Program-made: the position numbers and the translations under genes | Shown here: in pieces, positions 51,074 to 57,499 of the stretch | Layout of the letters: every line of letters starts with the position of its first letter | Numbering within the stretch: position 1 is the stretch's first letter | Origin: Candidatus Eiseniibacteriota bacterium | Lineage (GTDB): Bacteria > Orphanbacterota > Orphanbacteria > Orphanbacterales > Orphanbacteraceae | DNA length: 64,000 bases | Assembly: GCA_024276995.1 (NCBI GenBank) | Contig: JAJRWB010000050.1 | Location: 129,413-193,412 of the forward strand | Reading direction: 5' to 3' | Notes under the pieces: generated by a model | Databases searched by the model: none | What the model was told of the DNA's origin: nothing | What the model saw: the letters and a program-made list of their open reading frames with translations, nothing else

Positions 51074-51516
51074 GTACCGGGAGTCGCCTGCGCGACTTCA
51101 GGATGCATCGGGCAGACATAGATCGCGGCACTCTTCTCACCCGTCTTCTTCACCGCCGTCACCTCGATCGACCGGATGCCGTTCCGTTCGCTCGTGGGAC
51201 CGGTGACGGTCACGATTTCGGCGGCCAGTTCTTTCGCCGCGTTGAACGGATCGGCATCGGAATGGCTCATGGTGAGCACGTAGAGCGCGCCGTCGTCGGT
51301 GAGAAGCCCCATCGGCATTCCGCCGCGGACACATTTCAGCGCGCAGCTTTGGTGTTCGGCGCCCCTGGCGCCGTGGCCGAGGTAGCATCCCATGTCGACG
51401 ATCTCACCTTGCATCGACACGGCCGCTTCCTCGTGTCCCTTCTCGTCGGCGAATCCCCGTCCCGTGAAGGAGAGCAGCATCGCCAGGCCGATTACGGTTC
51501 CCGTGAGTAACTTCAT
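51031..51516 (-). CDS. Secreted Cys-rich protein with C-terminal heavy-metal-binding domain
   Basis: 161 residues. A signal peptide (TVIGLAMLLSFTGRGFA) is followed by a domain containing QGEIVDMGCYLGHGARGAEH, SCALKCVRGGMPMGLLTDDG and SERNGIRSIEVTAVKK, shared almost unchanged with the next-upstream gene. This copy adds a heavy-metal-binding tail, YVCPMHPEVAQATPGTCPKC then KMDL. The family has no firm function; the Cys/His spacing suggests metal or redox chemistry in the periplasm. Its ATG overlaps the stop of its paralogue (ATGA). Confidence 0.85.
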   Translation of the reverse strand: MKLLTGTVIGLAMLLSFTGRGFADEKGHEEAAVSMQGEIVDMGCYLGHGARGAEHQSCALKCVRGGMPMGLLTDDGALYVLTMSHSDADPFNAAKELAAEIVTVTGPTSERNGIRSIEVTAVKKTGEKSAAIYVCPMHPEVAQATPGTCPKCKMDLVAKGK

Positions 51517-51920
51517 TTGGCCACCTTCTTTACCGCTTCCACCTCGATCGACTGGATGCCGTTCCGCTCGCTCTTCGGACCGGTGACGACTACGGTTTCC
51601 GCCGCCAGCTCCTTCGCGGCGTTGAACGGGTCGGCGTCGGTATGGCTCATGGTGAGGAGATAGAGCGTGCCGTCGTCGGTGAGAAGCCCCATCGGCATCC
51701 CGCCGCGGACGCATTTCAGCGCACAGCTTTGGTGTTCGGCACCCCTCGCGCCATGGCCGAGATAGCATCCCATATCGACGATCTCGCCCTGGATCGATAC
51801 GTCCGCCTCTTTCTCGGCGGCCGCCATTTTCTCGTTATGCTCGTCCTCATGGGCGAATCCCTGCCCCGCGAGGGCGAGAAGCATCGCCAAACCGATCACG
51901 GTTCCCATACGTTTTCTCAT
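51513..51920 (-). CDS. Secreted Cys-rich protein (paralogue without metal-binding tail)
   Basis: 135 residues. A signal peptide (TVIGLAMLLALAGQGFAHE) precedes a His/Glu/Lys-rich linker (EDEHNEKMAAAEKEAD) and the same domain as in the downstream gene: QGEIVDMGCYLGHGARGAEH and SCALKCVRGGMPMGLLTDDG. It ends at VKKVAK, where the paralogue continues into a heavy-metal-binding domain. The two genes are a tandem duplication with an overlapping stop/start. AAAGGAG precedes its ATG. Confidence 0.85.
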   Translation of the reverse strand: MRKRMGTVIGLAMLLALAGQGFAHEDEHNEKMAAAEKEADVSIQGEIVDMGCYLGHGARGAEHQSCALKCVRGGMPMGLLTDDGTLYLLTMSHTDADPFNAAKELAAETVVVTGPKSERNGIQSIEVEAVKKVAK

Positions 51921-51963
51921 TGAAACATTCTCCTTTCAGACTTGTTCTTCAATTCCCTGTTGC

Positions 51964-51983
51964 AGTCCCGTTCGAACGGGACT
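51964..51983. other. 20-base perfect palindrome between genes
   Basis: AGTCCCGTTCGAACGGGACT lies between the barrel gene and the Cys-rich paralogue. As RNA it forms a 7-bp stem with a TTCGAA loop, but no U-tract follows on the minus strand. It may be an operator, processing site or attenuator. Confidence 0.45.
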
Positions 51984-52005
51984 TTCGTTGCTATTCCCGG
52001 GTGGA

Positions 52006-52848
52006 CTATCCTCCTCGCGGCTTCCACCGGTAGGAAGGATGCCACGCCATCTGAAGCGCCAATCCCTCGTCCGGGCTGGTGTCGGTGATCCCTCTTGACG
52101 CGAGCAACGACACCAGGAAGCTCCGGGAGAGAGGCAACCCGCCTCCTAAAGATATTTCAGTATAGGCGGGATCACCATCGTGGCTCGCGGACGAGGCGAC
52201 CACCCCCGCGAGGAGATATCCGCCGAACCACGAAGGCCTGTAGCTCATGGTGAGCGATCCCGTGGCGAGACTATTGTAGTGCACCCCTTCCGGCTCGCCG
52301 AGATCGAGATACCCCGCTTCGGCGAGAACAAGGGCGCGCCCGTACACCCTTTGTGCGAGAAGACTGATGCCCCAGTCATTCGCCCCGCTCCCGAGCACCG
52401 AATCTTCCCGCCGGAGCGAGACCTTTCCCCGCCCGCGAATCCAGACGGCGCCCTTTCGGCCATAGCGGTTCGGCGGATCGCCGAGAATCCTCCTCGTCAC
52501 GGTGGCATAGAAGGAACTGAGGCCCGATTCCGGACTGGGGAGGCCGGCGGCGGTGCCGTCGGGCCGCCAGGCGAGCCATGTGGCGCCCGTTCTCAGGCTC
52601 CATGGATCGGTACGGAAGCCGACGCTCGTGTAGCTGATCCAGTACGTCGCGCCCCCGGCCGCCCTGCTTCCCTCGCCGATGCGAAGCCAGCGAACCGTCT
52701 GGGATACCGACGTCAGCTCGTTGCCCCGTGCTGCACCAGTGGAAACGCTCACCGCCACGGCGAGAGCGAACCACGCAGCGATCGTTCCGCGCTTGACGGC
52801 CACGGTACGGCGCGATCGGATCCGCCTATCGATGTATGGGTATCTCAT
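52006..52848 (-). CDS. Predicted outer-membrane protein of the metal operon
   Basis: 280 residues from ATG 52848, four bases after the stop of the Met-rich protein gene. After a long N-region the signal core is WFALAVAVSVSTGAARG. The rest is strand-rich with phrases such as YWISYTSVGFRTDPWSLRTG, YNSLATGSLTMSYRPSWFGG and LALQMAWHPSYRW, as in transporter-type barrels or the YaiO/DUF-type outer-membrane proteins. No named family is certain. Confidence 0.75.
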   Translation of the reverse strand: MRYPYIDRRIRSRRTVAVKRGTIAAWFALAVAVSVSTGAARGNELTSVSQTVRWLRIGEGSRAAGGATYWISYTSVGFRTDPWSLRTGATWLAWRPDGTAAGLPSPESGLSSFYATVTRRILGDPPNRYGRKGAVWIRGRGKVSLRREDSVLGSGANDWGISLLAQRVYGRALVLAEAGYLDLGEPEGVHYNSLATGSLTMSYRPSWFGGYLLAGVVASSASHDGDPAYTEISLGGGLPLSRSFLVSLLASRGITDTSPDEGLALQMAWHPSYRWKPRGG

Positions 52849-52852
52849 CCGG

Positions 52853-53428
52853 TCAATGGTCCATATCCGCGGGACCGGCGCCGGCGACGCGGCCCGCATG
52901 GCTCGACTCCCCGTGGCCGGCTTCCCTGCCGGACCCCACGTCGTCGATCACGCTCATGACGCCGTGCCCCGCCTTGATCATCGTGTCGATCTGTTCGGCG
53001 AGCTCATTCATCGCGTCCCGGGCGGTGTCCTCATCCATCCCATCCCCACCGGCGCCTTCCATCCACTGTTGCAGATTCTCGATCATCCTGTCCATGTGCG
53101 GGCCGATCTCTTCCATCTCATTCGCCATCGCCAGCATGACGCTCATCCCTTGGTCGCCGCCGCCGGCCATCTCCTCCGTCCAGGTGTCGACCACGTGCGC
53201 GTGAAAGCCGTGGATCTCCTCCACCATCTGGGACATCTGATCGATCATCAGCGACATCTGCTCCATGATGTCGTCGGAGTGCATCCCTGCGTGGTTCATC
53301 ATTTCCGCGCCTCGGGGGTAGTCTCCCCCCATCGGCTCCCCGTTCTGCGCCATGGCGGGATGAACGAGAAAAGCCAGCGCCAAGAGTGGCCACCCCCGCA
53401 AGCCGGACAACCGAGTCATTTGAACCAT
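52853..53428 (-). CDS. Met/His-rich periplasmic protein, probable copper-binding
   Basis: 191 residues from ATG 53428, eight bases after GGAGG. A signal peptide (LLALAFLVHPAMAQ) precedes a helical protein with a very high Met and His content: EMMNHAGMHSDDIMEQMSLM, IDQMSQMVEEIHGFHAHVVD, SVMLAMANEMEEIGPHMDRM and a C-terminal GHGESSHAG. Met-rich helical proteins of this sort bind Cu(I)/Ag(I) in the periplasm; the family itself is not recognised. A strong sigma-54-type promoter lies 66 bases upstream, and the operon continues through the barrel, the Cys-rich pair and the cytochrome. Confidence 0.82.
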   Translation of the reverse strand: MVQMTRLSGLRGWPLLALAFLVHPAMAQNGEPMGGDYPRGAEMMNHAGMHSDDIMEQMSLMIDQMSQMVEEIHGFHAHVVDTWTEEMAGGGDQGMSVMLAMANEMEEIGPHMDRMIENLQQWMEGAGGDGMDEDTARDAMNELAEQIDTMIKAGHGVMSVIDDVGSGREAGHGESSHAGRVAGAGPADMDH

Positions 53429-53493
53429 CTTTCGTTCCTCCTCCGTTTCGCGGGGCGCCGCCGCCCGCTTCTTCCGTTCCCCCCGCAAGGAAA

Positions 53494-53508
53494 GCAACTG
53501 CCGTGCCG
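53494..53508 (-). promoter_or_regulatory. Sigma-54 (-24/-12) promoter of the Met-rich protein operon
   Basis: CGGCACGGCAGTTGC on the minus strand (53508-53494): GG-N10-GC with perfect GGCAC and TTGC cores. It gives a leader of about 54 bases to ATG 53428. Confidence 0.72.
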
Positions 53509-53664
53509 AAACATAACTTCTTTCATTTCAAGAGGGTCGTGTTCGAATAGCGCCCGCCCGGGCCAAGAGTGAAGAATATGCTCCATTCAAATGATAATAA
53601 TCTTCGGCGTTTCGCGCATCCGTTGATTGCCCGGAACGGCCGGCGCCCCCTCCGGCGAGGGCGG

Positions 53665-54774
53665 TCAACTCTCCTGCAGCGTGGATACATGATCCCTGAA
53701 GGCGGACCGAAGGGCCACCGGGAGCGATCCCGCGATGCTCAGAACGAGGACGATGGCGAGTACCTGGACGAATAGACCGGGAGACCAAAGGATCCCGGAA
53801 GCCGCCTCCCTGTCCTGGAGAAAGACGAGGATCACTCCCGATCCGTAGCCGAGGATCGCCCCGAGAACGCCGGTGATGACCGAGCGCAGCGCGAGGGTCG
53901 AAAAAACGCCTACCGGGGTTCCGCCCGTGGCGATCACCGTGGAGATCTCGATTCGCCTTTCGGTCGAATTGAGATACGACCAGAAGAGGATCGACAGGGC
54001 GGCCACGAAGGCCGCCACCATGTAGAGAATCATGCGGTTTTCCCCGAGTCCGCCGAATACCCGGCGCTCTACTTCTCCCGGCGGATTGGAGGGGATCACC
54101 GACAGATCGGGGCGCGTGTCTTGAAGCAGCGTCAAGGGGCCATCGATCGTCTGTCCGGGCCGGAGGAAGAGGCGGATCTCGTTGGCCTCTGCGGCGATTC
54201 CTTCCTCGCGAAGATCGGCGCGGCGCAGGAACAAGGCGAGATCCTCCACGGTTCCCGTCGACGGCAGCACCGCCGCCACGGGCCACTCCCCTCCCAGAAG
54301 CGGAATCGTCTCACCCGCATCGGTATGCAGTGTACGCGCCAGCTGGGATCCCAGAACCACGCTCCCTCCCGGCAGTTGCTTCAGCGCATCGAAAGGGGTG
54401 ACGATATCACCCGGATCGAAGCCGATCACATGGACGCTCTTCCCGCCGACCTCCTCGACTCTCAGATGCCGGCTTTCCATGTTCCGGACCGATCGGGAGA
54501 GCTTCTTTTCGATGAACGATGCCGTTCCCTCGGGAAGATAAGACGTTCCGAGACGGAAACGCTCCAGGTCGATCTGACTCAACCCCCCGGGGATGATGCG
54601 CAGGGCCGGTCCCTTGAAATCGATCCGCGATGCAACGGCGACCTCGCGCGCCCTCGACACGAGCTCGAGCGTCGTGCACAGGGCGATCACCACAGCGACC
54701 GCCGCAACACTCAGGACGAACGATCGCCTGCGGGCGGTCAGCTCCCTCCACGCGAGCAGCATCGATCCGTTCAT
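53665..54774 (-). CDS. ABC transporter permease, FtsX/MacB type
   Basis: 369 residues. One N-terminal helix (VLSVAAVAVVIALCTTLELV), a large periplasmic domain (about 45-255), then three helices (YMVAAFVAALSILFWSYL, SVITGVLGAILGYGSGVILV, VQVLAIVLVLSIAGSLPVA) make the FtsX/MacB layout. Conserved STVIATGGTPVGVFSTLALR is the cytoplasmic coupling loop. Such permeases move lipoproteins, peptides or substrates across the envelope with the ATPase encoded upstream, with which the gene overlaps by four bases. The four-gene unit starts with a receiver protein. Confidence 0.88.
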   Translation of the reverse strand: MNGSMLLAWRELTARRRSFVLSVAAVAVVIALCTTLELVSRAREVAVASRIDFKGPALRIIPGGLSQIDLERFRLGTSYLPEGTASFIEKKLSRSVRNMESRHLRVEEVGGKSVHVIGFDPGDIVTPFDALKQLPGGSVVLGSQLARTLHTDAGETIPLLGGEWPVAAVLPSTGTVEDLALFLRRADLREEGIAAEANEIRLFLRPGQTIDGPLTLLQDTRPDLSVIPSNPPGEVERRVFGGLGENRMILYMVAAFVAALSILFWSYLNSTERRIEISTVIATGGTPVGVFSTLALRSVITGVLGAILGYGSGVILVFLQDREAASGILWSPGLFVQVLAIVLVLSIAGSLPVALRSAFRDHVSTLQES

Positions 54775-55469
54775 TGGTACATCATCCCCCCGCTCACCGC
54801 ATGATCACACTCGACCTCGCCCGACAGAAGCTTCACGACACGCGGACTCATCCTGGCGAAACGGAGATCGTGGGTAACGACGATAATGGTCAGACCGTCG
54901 TTGTTCAGATCACGAAACATGTCGACCACCTCACGGGTGAGCAAGTTGTCGAGATTACCCGTCGGCTCGTCCGCGAGGAGCATGTCCGGGTCGTTCACCA
55001 GGCTGCGGCAGAGGGCGACCCGCTGCCGTTCGCCGACGCTCAACTCCCCCGGTCGGTGACCGAGCCTCTCTTCCAGGCCGAGTCGCTCAAGCATCCCCGA
55101 CGCCTTCTCCATGCTCTCCCGGCGGGATCGTCCCTCCAGGATGGCGGGGAAAGCGACGTTCTCGACACACGACAGGTAGGGAATGAGGTTGAACGTCTGG
55201 AACATGAATCCCAGTTTCTTTCGCCTCAGCGAAGCTCTCTTGCCGGGGGAGAGCGAATAGATATCAACGTCGTCGATCAGCACCGAGCCTTCACTCGGTT
55301 CGAGCATCGCTCCGGCCGAGAAAAGGAGCGTGCTTTTGCCGCTCCCGCTCGGCCCGATAACAGTGAGGAACTCGCCGCGGTTGACGAAAAGGCTCACATC
55401 GCGGAGTGCACGCACGGGCGCGCCGTTCCTTCCCGGATACGTTTTTGATACGGATTTCAGTTCAAGCAT
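54771..55469 (-). CDS. ABC transporter ATPase (LolD/MacB type)
   Basis: 232 residues, complete. It has Walker A GPSGSGKSTLLF, Q-loop LGFMFQTFNLIPYLS, signature LSVGERQRVAL, Walker B MLLADEPTGNLD and an H-switch in IIVVTHDLRFA. The MacB/LolD subgroup is suggested by LFSAGAMLEPSEGSVLIDDV and EVVDMFRDLNNDG. It powers the two flanking FtsX-type permeases. The signature is LSVGE rather than LSGGE, a small departure in the position before the Gly. Confidence 0.93.
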   Translation of the reverse strand: MLELKSVSKTYPGRNGAPVRALRDVSLFVNRGEFLTVIGPSGSGKSTLLFSAGAMLEPSEGSVLIDDVDIYSLSPGKRASLRRKKLGFMFQTFNLIPYLSCVENVAFPAILEGRSRRESMEKASGMLERLGLEERLGHRPGELSVGERQRVALCRSLVNDPDMLLADEPTGNLDNLLTREVVDMFRDLNNDGLTIIVVTHDLRFARMSPRVVKLLSGEVECDHAVSGGMMYQ

Positions 55470-55470
55470 G

Positions 55471-56577
55471 TCAGATCTCCCTGAGAACGGTTGTCGGGTC
55501 GAGGGTCGCCGCGCGCCGCGCGGGGAAGAATGCCGCGGCCAGGCTGATCAAGATCGCCACCAGAAGAGGACGACCCAGCACGCCCGGCGCGGCGGCGAGA
55601 GCGGGTCCGTTGAACAGGGAAAGGACCCGGGCGGCAAGGGGAACGCCGAGATAGAATCCCCCGAGAACGCCGAGGGTTCCCACCACCCCGGCGACGATCA
55701 TGAAGAAGAGCGTCACCGCCGCGGGACGTGCTCCGATTGCGAGGAGCAGACCGATCTCCCGGATCTGGCGCCGGATCTGGAACGAGATCAGGACCGCGAT
55801 CACTCCCGCAACAAGGAAGGCGGCCATGACCGACAGCACCTTGGAGTATCTTTTCACCGAAGCGTGACTTTCGATCTGGGAAGCGAGTACCCCCTCGGCG
55901 GTGATCGCCCTCGTGCCGGGAAGCACCTTCTCGACGCTCGCCGCCAGGGTCGTTATGTCGATGCTGCACCAGCACCCACCCATATGAATCGCATTGATCT
56001 CCCCCCGGCGATCCAAAATATCCTGAGCCACACCGAGTTCGGTGAACACCGCCATGCTCATTCCCCCCGTGAGGCCCGGGGCGATCAGCGAGACCTCCAA
56101 GTCTTTCCCGCCGGCGCGGACCACGTCGCCCTCGGAGAGACCGAGCGCCGTCGCCGCCGCCACTCCCCAGGCGGAAGCGATCGCCCCCGGGCTCACCGCC
56201 CTCGGGATCGCCCGTTCGACCCCCTTCTGCCCGACCAGGACGAGTTCCCTGCCGTCGATCTCCACGTTCCCGTACAGGCGGGGGGTCATCCCCTTCACCT
56301 TGCCGCCGATCGCCGAAGCACTCACCTTGGCGGGGTACGTGTCGGGCATCGAATCGTCGCCATAGCGCAACGTATAATAGGAAGAAAGATCCGCATTCTC
56401 GGAGAGAACCAGGATGTTGTTGCCCAGTTGGTGGGCGAGATCGTGGACCTGACTCTCGGCGGTGGCCGCCAGTGACTGCTGAACGCGGATCGCCGCAGCC
56501 GCGGCCGCGATCAGAATGATGGCGGCGACGTACTCGACCGATCTCGAACGAACGCTCTTGAGTATCAACCCGATCAT
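55471..56577 (-). CDS. ABC transporter permease, FtsX/MacB type (second)
   Basis: 368 residues. An N-terminal helix (YVAAIILIAAAAAAIRVQQS), a periplasmic domain (about 40-250) with ARQSLAA-like coiled start and MGGCWCSIDITTLAASVEKV, and three C-terminal helices (VMAAFLVAGVIAVLISFQIR, FFMIVAGVVGTLGVLGGFYL, LLVAILISLAAAFFPARRAA) ending in the typical LDPTTVLREI. Together with 53665-54774 it would form a heterodimeric transporter. The gap to the ATPase gene is one base. Confidence 0.9.
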   Translation of the reverse strand: MIGLILKSVRSRSVEYVAAIILIAAAAAAIRVQQSLAATAESQVHDLAHQLGNNILVLSENADLSSYYTLRYGDDSMPDTYPAKVSASAIGGKVKGMTPRLYGNVEIDGRELVLVGQKGVERAIPRAVSPGAIASAWGVAAATALGLSEGDVVRAGGKDLEVSLIAPGLTGGMSMAVFTELGVAQDILDRRGEINAIHMGGCWCSIDITTLAASVEKVLPGTRAITAEGVLASQIESHASVKRYSKVLSVMAAFLVAGVIAVLISFQIRRQIREIGLLLAIGARPAAVTLFFMIVAGVVGTLGVLGGFYLGVPLAARVLSLFNGPALAAAPGVLGRPLLVAILISLAAAFFPARRAATLDPTTVLREI

Positions 56578-56591
56578 GTGTGGACTCCTGC

Positions 56592-56616
56592 GCCGGCCCG
56601 CCGGTGGGCGGCCGGC
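56592..56616 (-). other. Strong GC hairpin between receiver and ABC genes
   Basis: GCCGGCC, 11-base loop, GGCCGGC, 15 bases upstream of the permease start in the transcript. There is no U-tract; it may damp or process the downstream ABC message. Confidence 0.35.
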
Positions 56617-56662
56617 CCGGTCGGGCGAGTCCGCCTGCGACGGCGGCGCCCGGGCTGTCGGT

Positions 56663-57067
56663 TCAGTTCGTGGAGGACCGGGCCGCCATGAAGCGGTCGC
56701 GCGCCTCCTTCGGATTCAGAACGGTGGACACCGCCTTCCGCAGTTCGTCCCGGTCGTACGGCTTGTCGAGCTGGTGTATGACCCCCAGCTCCACCGCCTC
56801 CTGGATCTGCCCGTTGCTCCCGTACGCGCTGATCACGATACTCGGGATCGAAAGGCCGAGATTCCGCGTGATGCGGAGGAGAGACATGCCGTCGATCCGG
56901 CTCATCTTCAAATCGGTGATGATCAGCGAGGGTACGGCGAAGGTGATGATCCTTAACGCCTCCTCCCCGCTCGCCGCCTCCACGACGTCATATCCTGTGC
57001 TGCGAAGGGTGAACGAGATCACTTCCCTCACGCCCGAGTCATCATCAACCAGCAAGATGTATCCCAT
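56663..57067 (-). CDS. Stand-alone response-regulator receiver domain
   Basis: 134 residues, one CheY-like domain only: acidic pocket YILLVDDDSGVRE, phospho-Asp in SLIITDLKMSRIDGMSLL, Ser/Thr site SIVISAYGS and Lys in HQLDKPYDRDEL. The first half and the PYDRDEL segment closely resemble the receiver of the NtrC-type regulator at 48664-50046 (PYNRDEL), suggesting a shared kinase. It leads the ABC transporter genes and is preceded by a sigma-54-type promoter. Confidence 0.92.
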   Translation of the reverse strand: MGYILLVDDDSGVREVISFTLRSTGYDVVEAASGEEALRIITFAVPSLIITDLKMSRIDGMSLLRITRNLGLSIPSIVISAYGSNGQIQEAVELGVIHQLDKPYDRDELRKAVSTVLNPKEARDRFMAARSSTN

Positions 57068-57127
57068 GACCAACCTCCTCGGCTTTCCGGGGCGACGCCG
57101 GCTACGCGCCCCTTTCCACGTGGAAAT

Positions 57128-57142
57128 GCACGTTACGTGCCA
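57128..57142 (-). promoter_or_regulatory. Sigma-54 (-24/-12) promoter of the receiver/ABC operon
   Basis: TGGCACGTAACGTGC on the minus strand, GG-N10-GC, then A. It has the same TGGCACG-N3-CGTGC form as the cus promoter. Leader about 50 bases to ATG 57067. Confidence 0.7.
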
Positions 57143-57290
57143 ATCACCCCTCCTCGCCCGCGAAGGCCTCGAAACCCCCGCAAACGGTATTGGACCCGGC
57201 ACTTTCCGCGCAGGCGGTCTTCGTGCCGCCCCGCCGGGCGAGCGACAGTGCGCACTATTCCACAAATCAAGGAGACTATTGCCCGGCGCC

Positions 57291-57304
57291 GGTGCCATGA
57301 TTGC
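57291..57304 (+). promoter_or_regulatory. Possible sigma-54 promoter of the sensor-synthetase gene
   Basis: GGTGCCATGATTGC: correct GG-N10-GC spacing and a full TTGC, but a poor -24 half. A second candidate with a good GGCAC half lies at 57198-57211. The leader would be about 185 bases. Confidence 0.35.
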
Positions 57305-57499
57305 CCCCGACCAATCCAATTCCCGCCGGGGGGAAAGAGTCGTGGCCGCGGAAACGAGCCGTCCGCGGACAGCGCCGGCCGGCGGCGACGGGTCAGCGGG
57401 CCGACCGGGCGGTGTCGGCACGGGAATTGCGACTCTCTCGAGAGGCGAAGTTATTCGAATCCTTTTTCCGGCATCGAAAACGAAGCGGAGTCGAGAACC

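Larger units (their letters stand above)
57068..57499. other. 432-base divergent intergenic region with sigma-54-type promoters
   Basis: No convincing gene. It holds the minus-strand GG-N10-GC promoter at 57128-57142. Two plus-strand GG-N10-GC matches lie at 57198-57211 (CCGGCACTTTCCGCGC context) and 57291-57304 (GGTGCCATGATTGC). A GTGCGCAC palindrome is at 57248-57255. The length suits enhancer sites for an NtrC-type activator. Confidence 0.6.
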
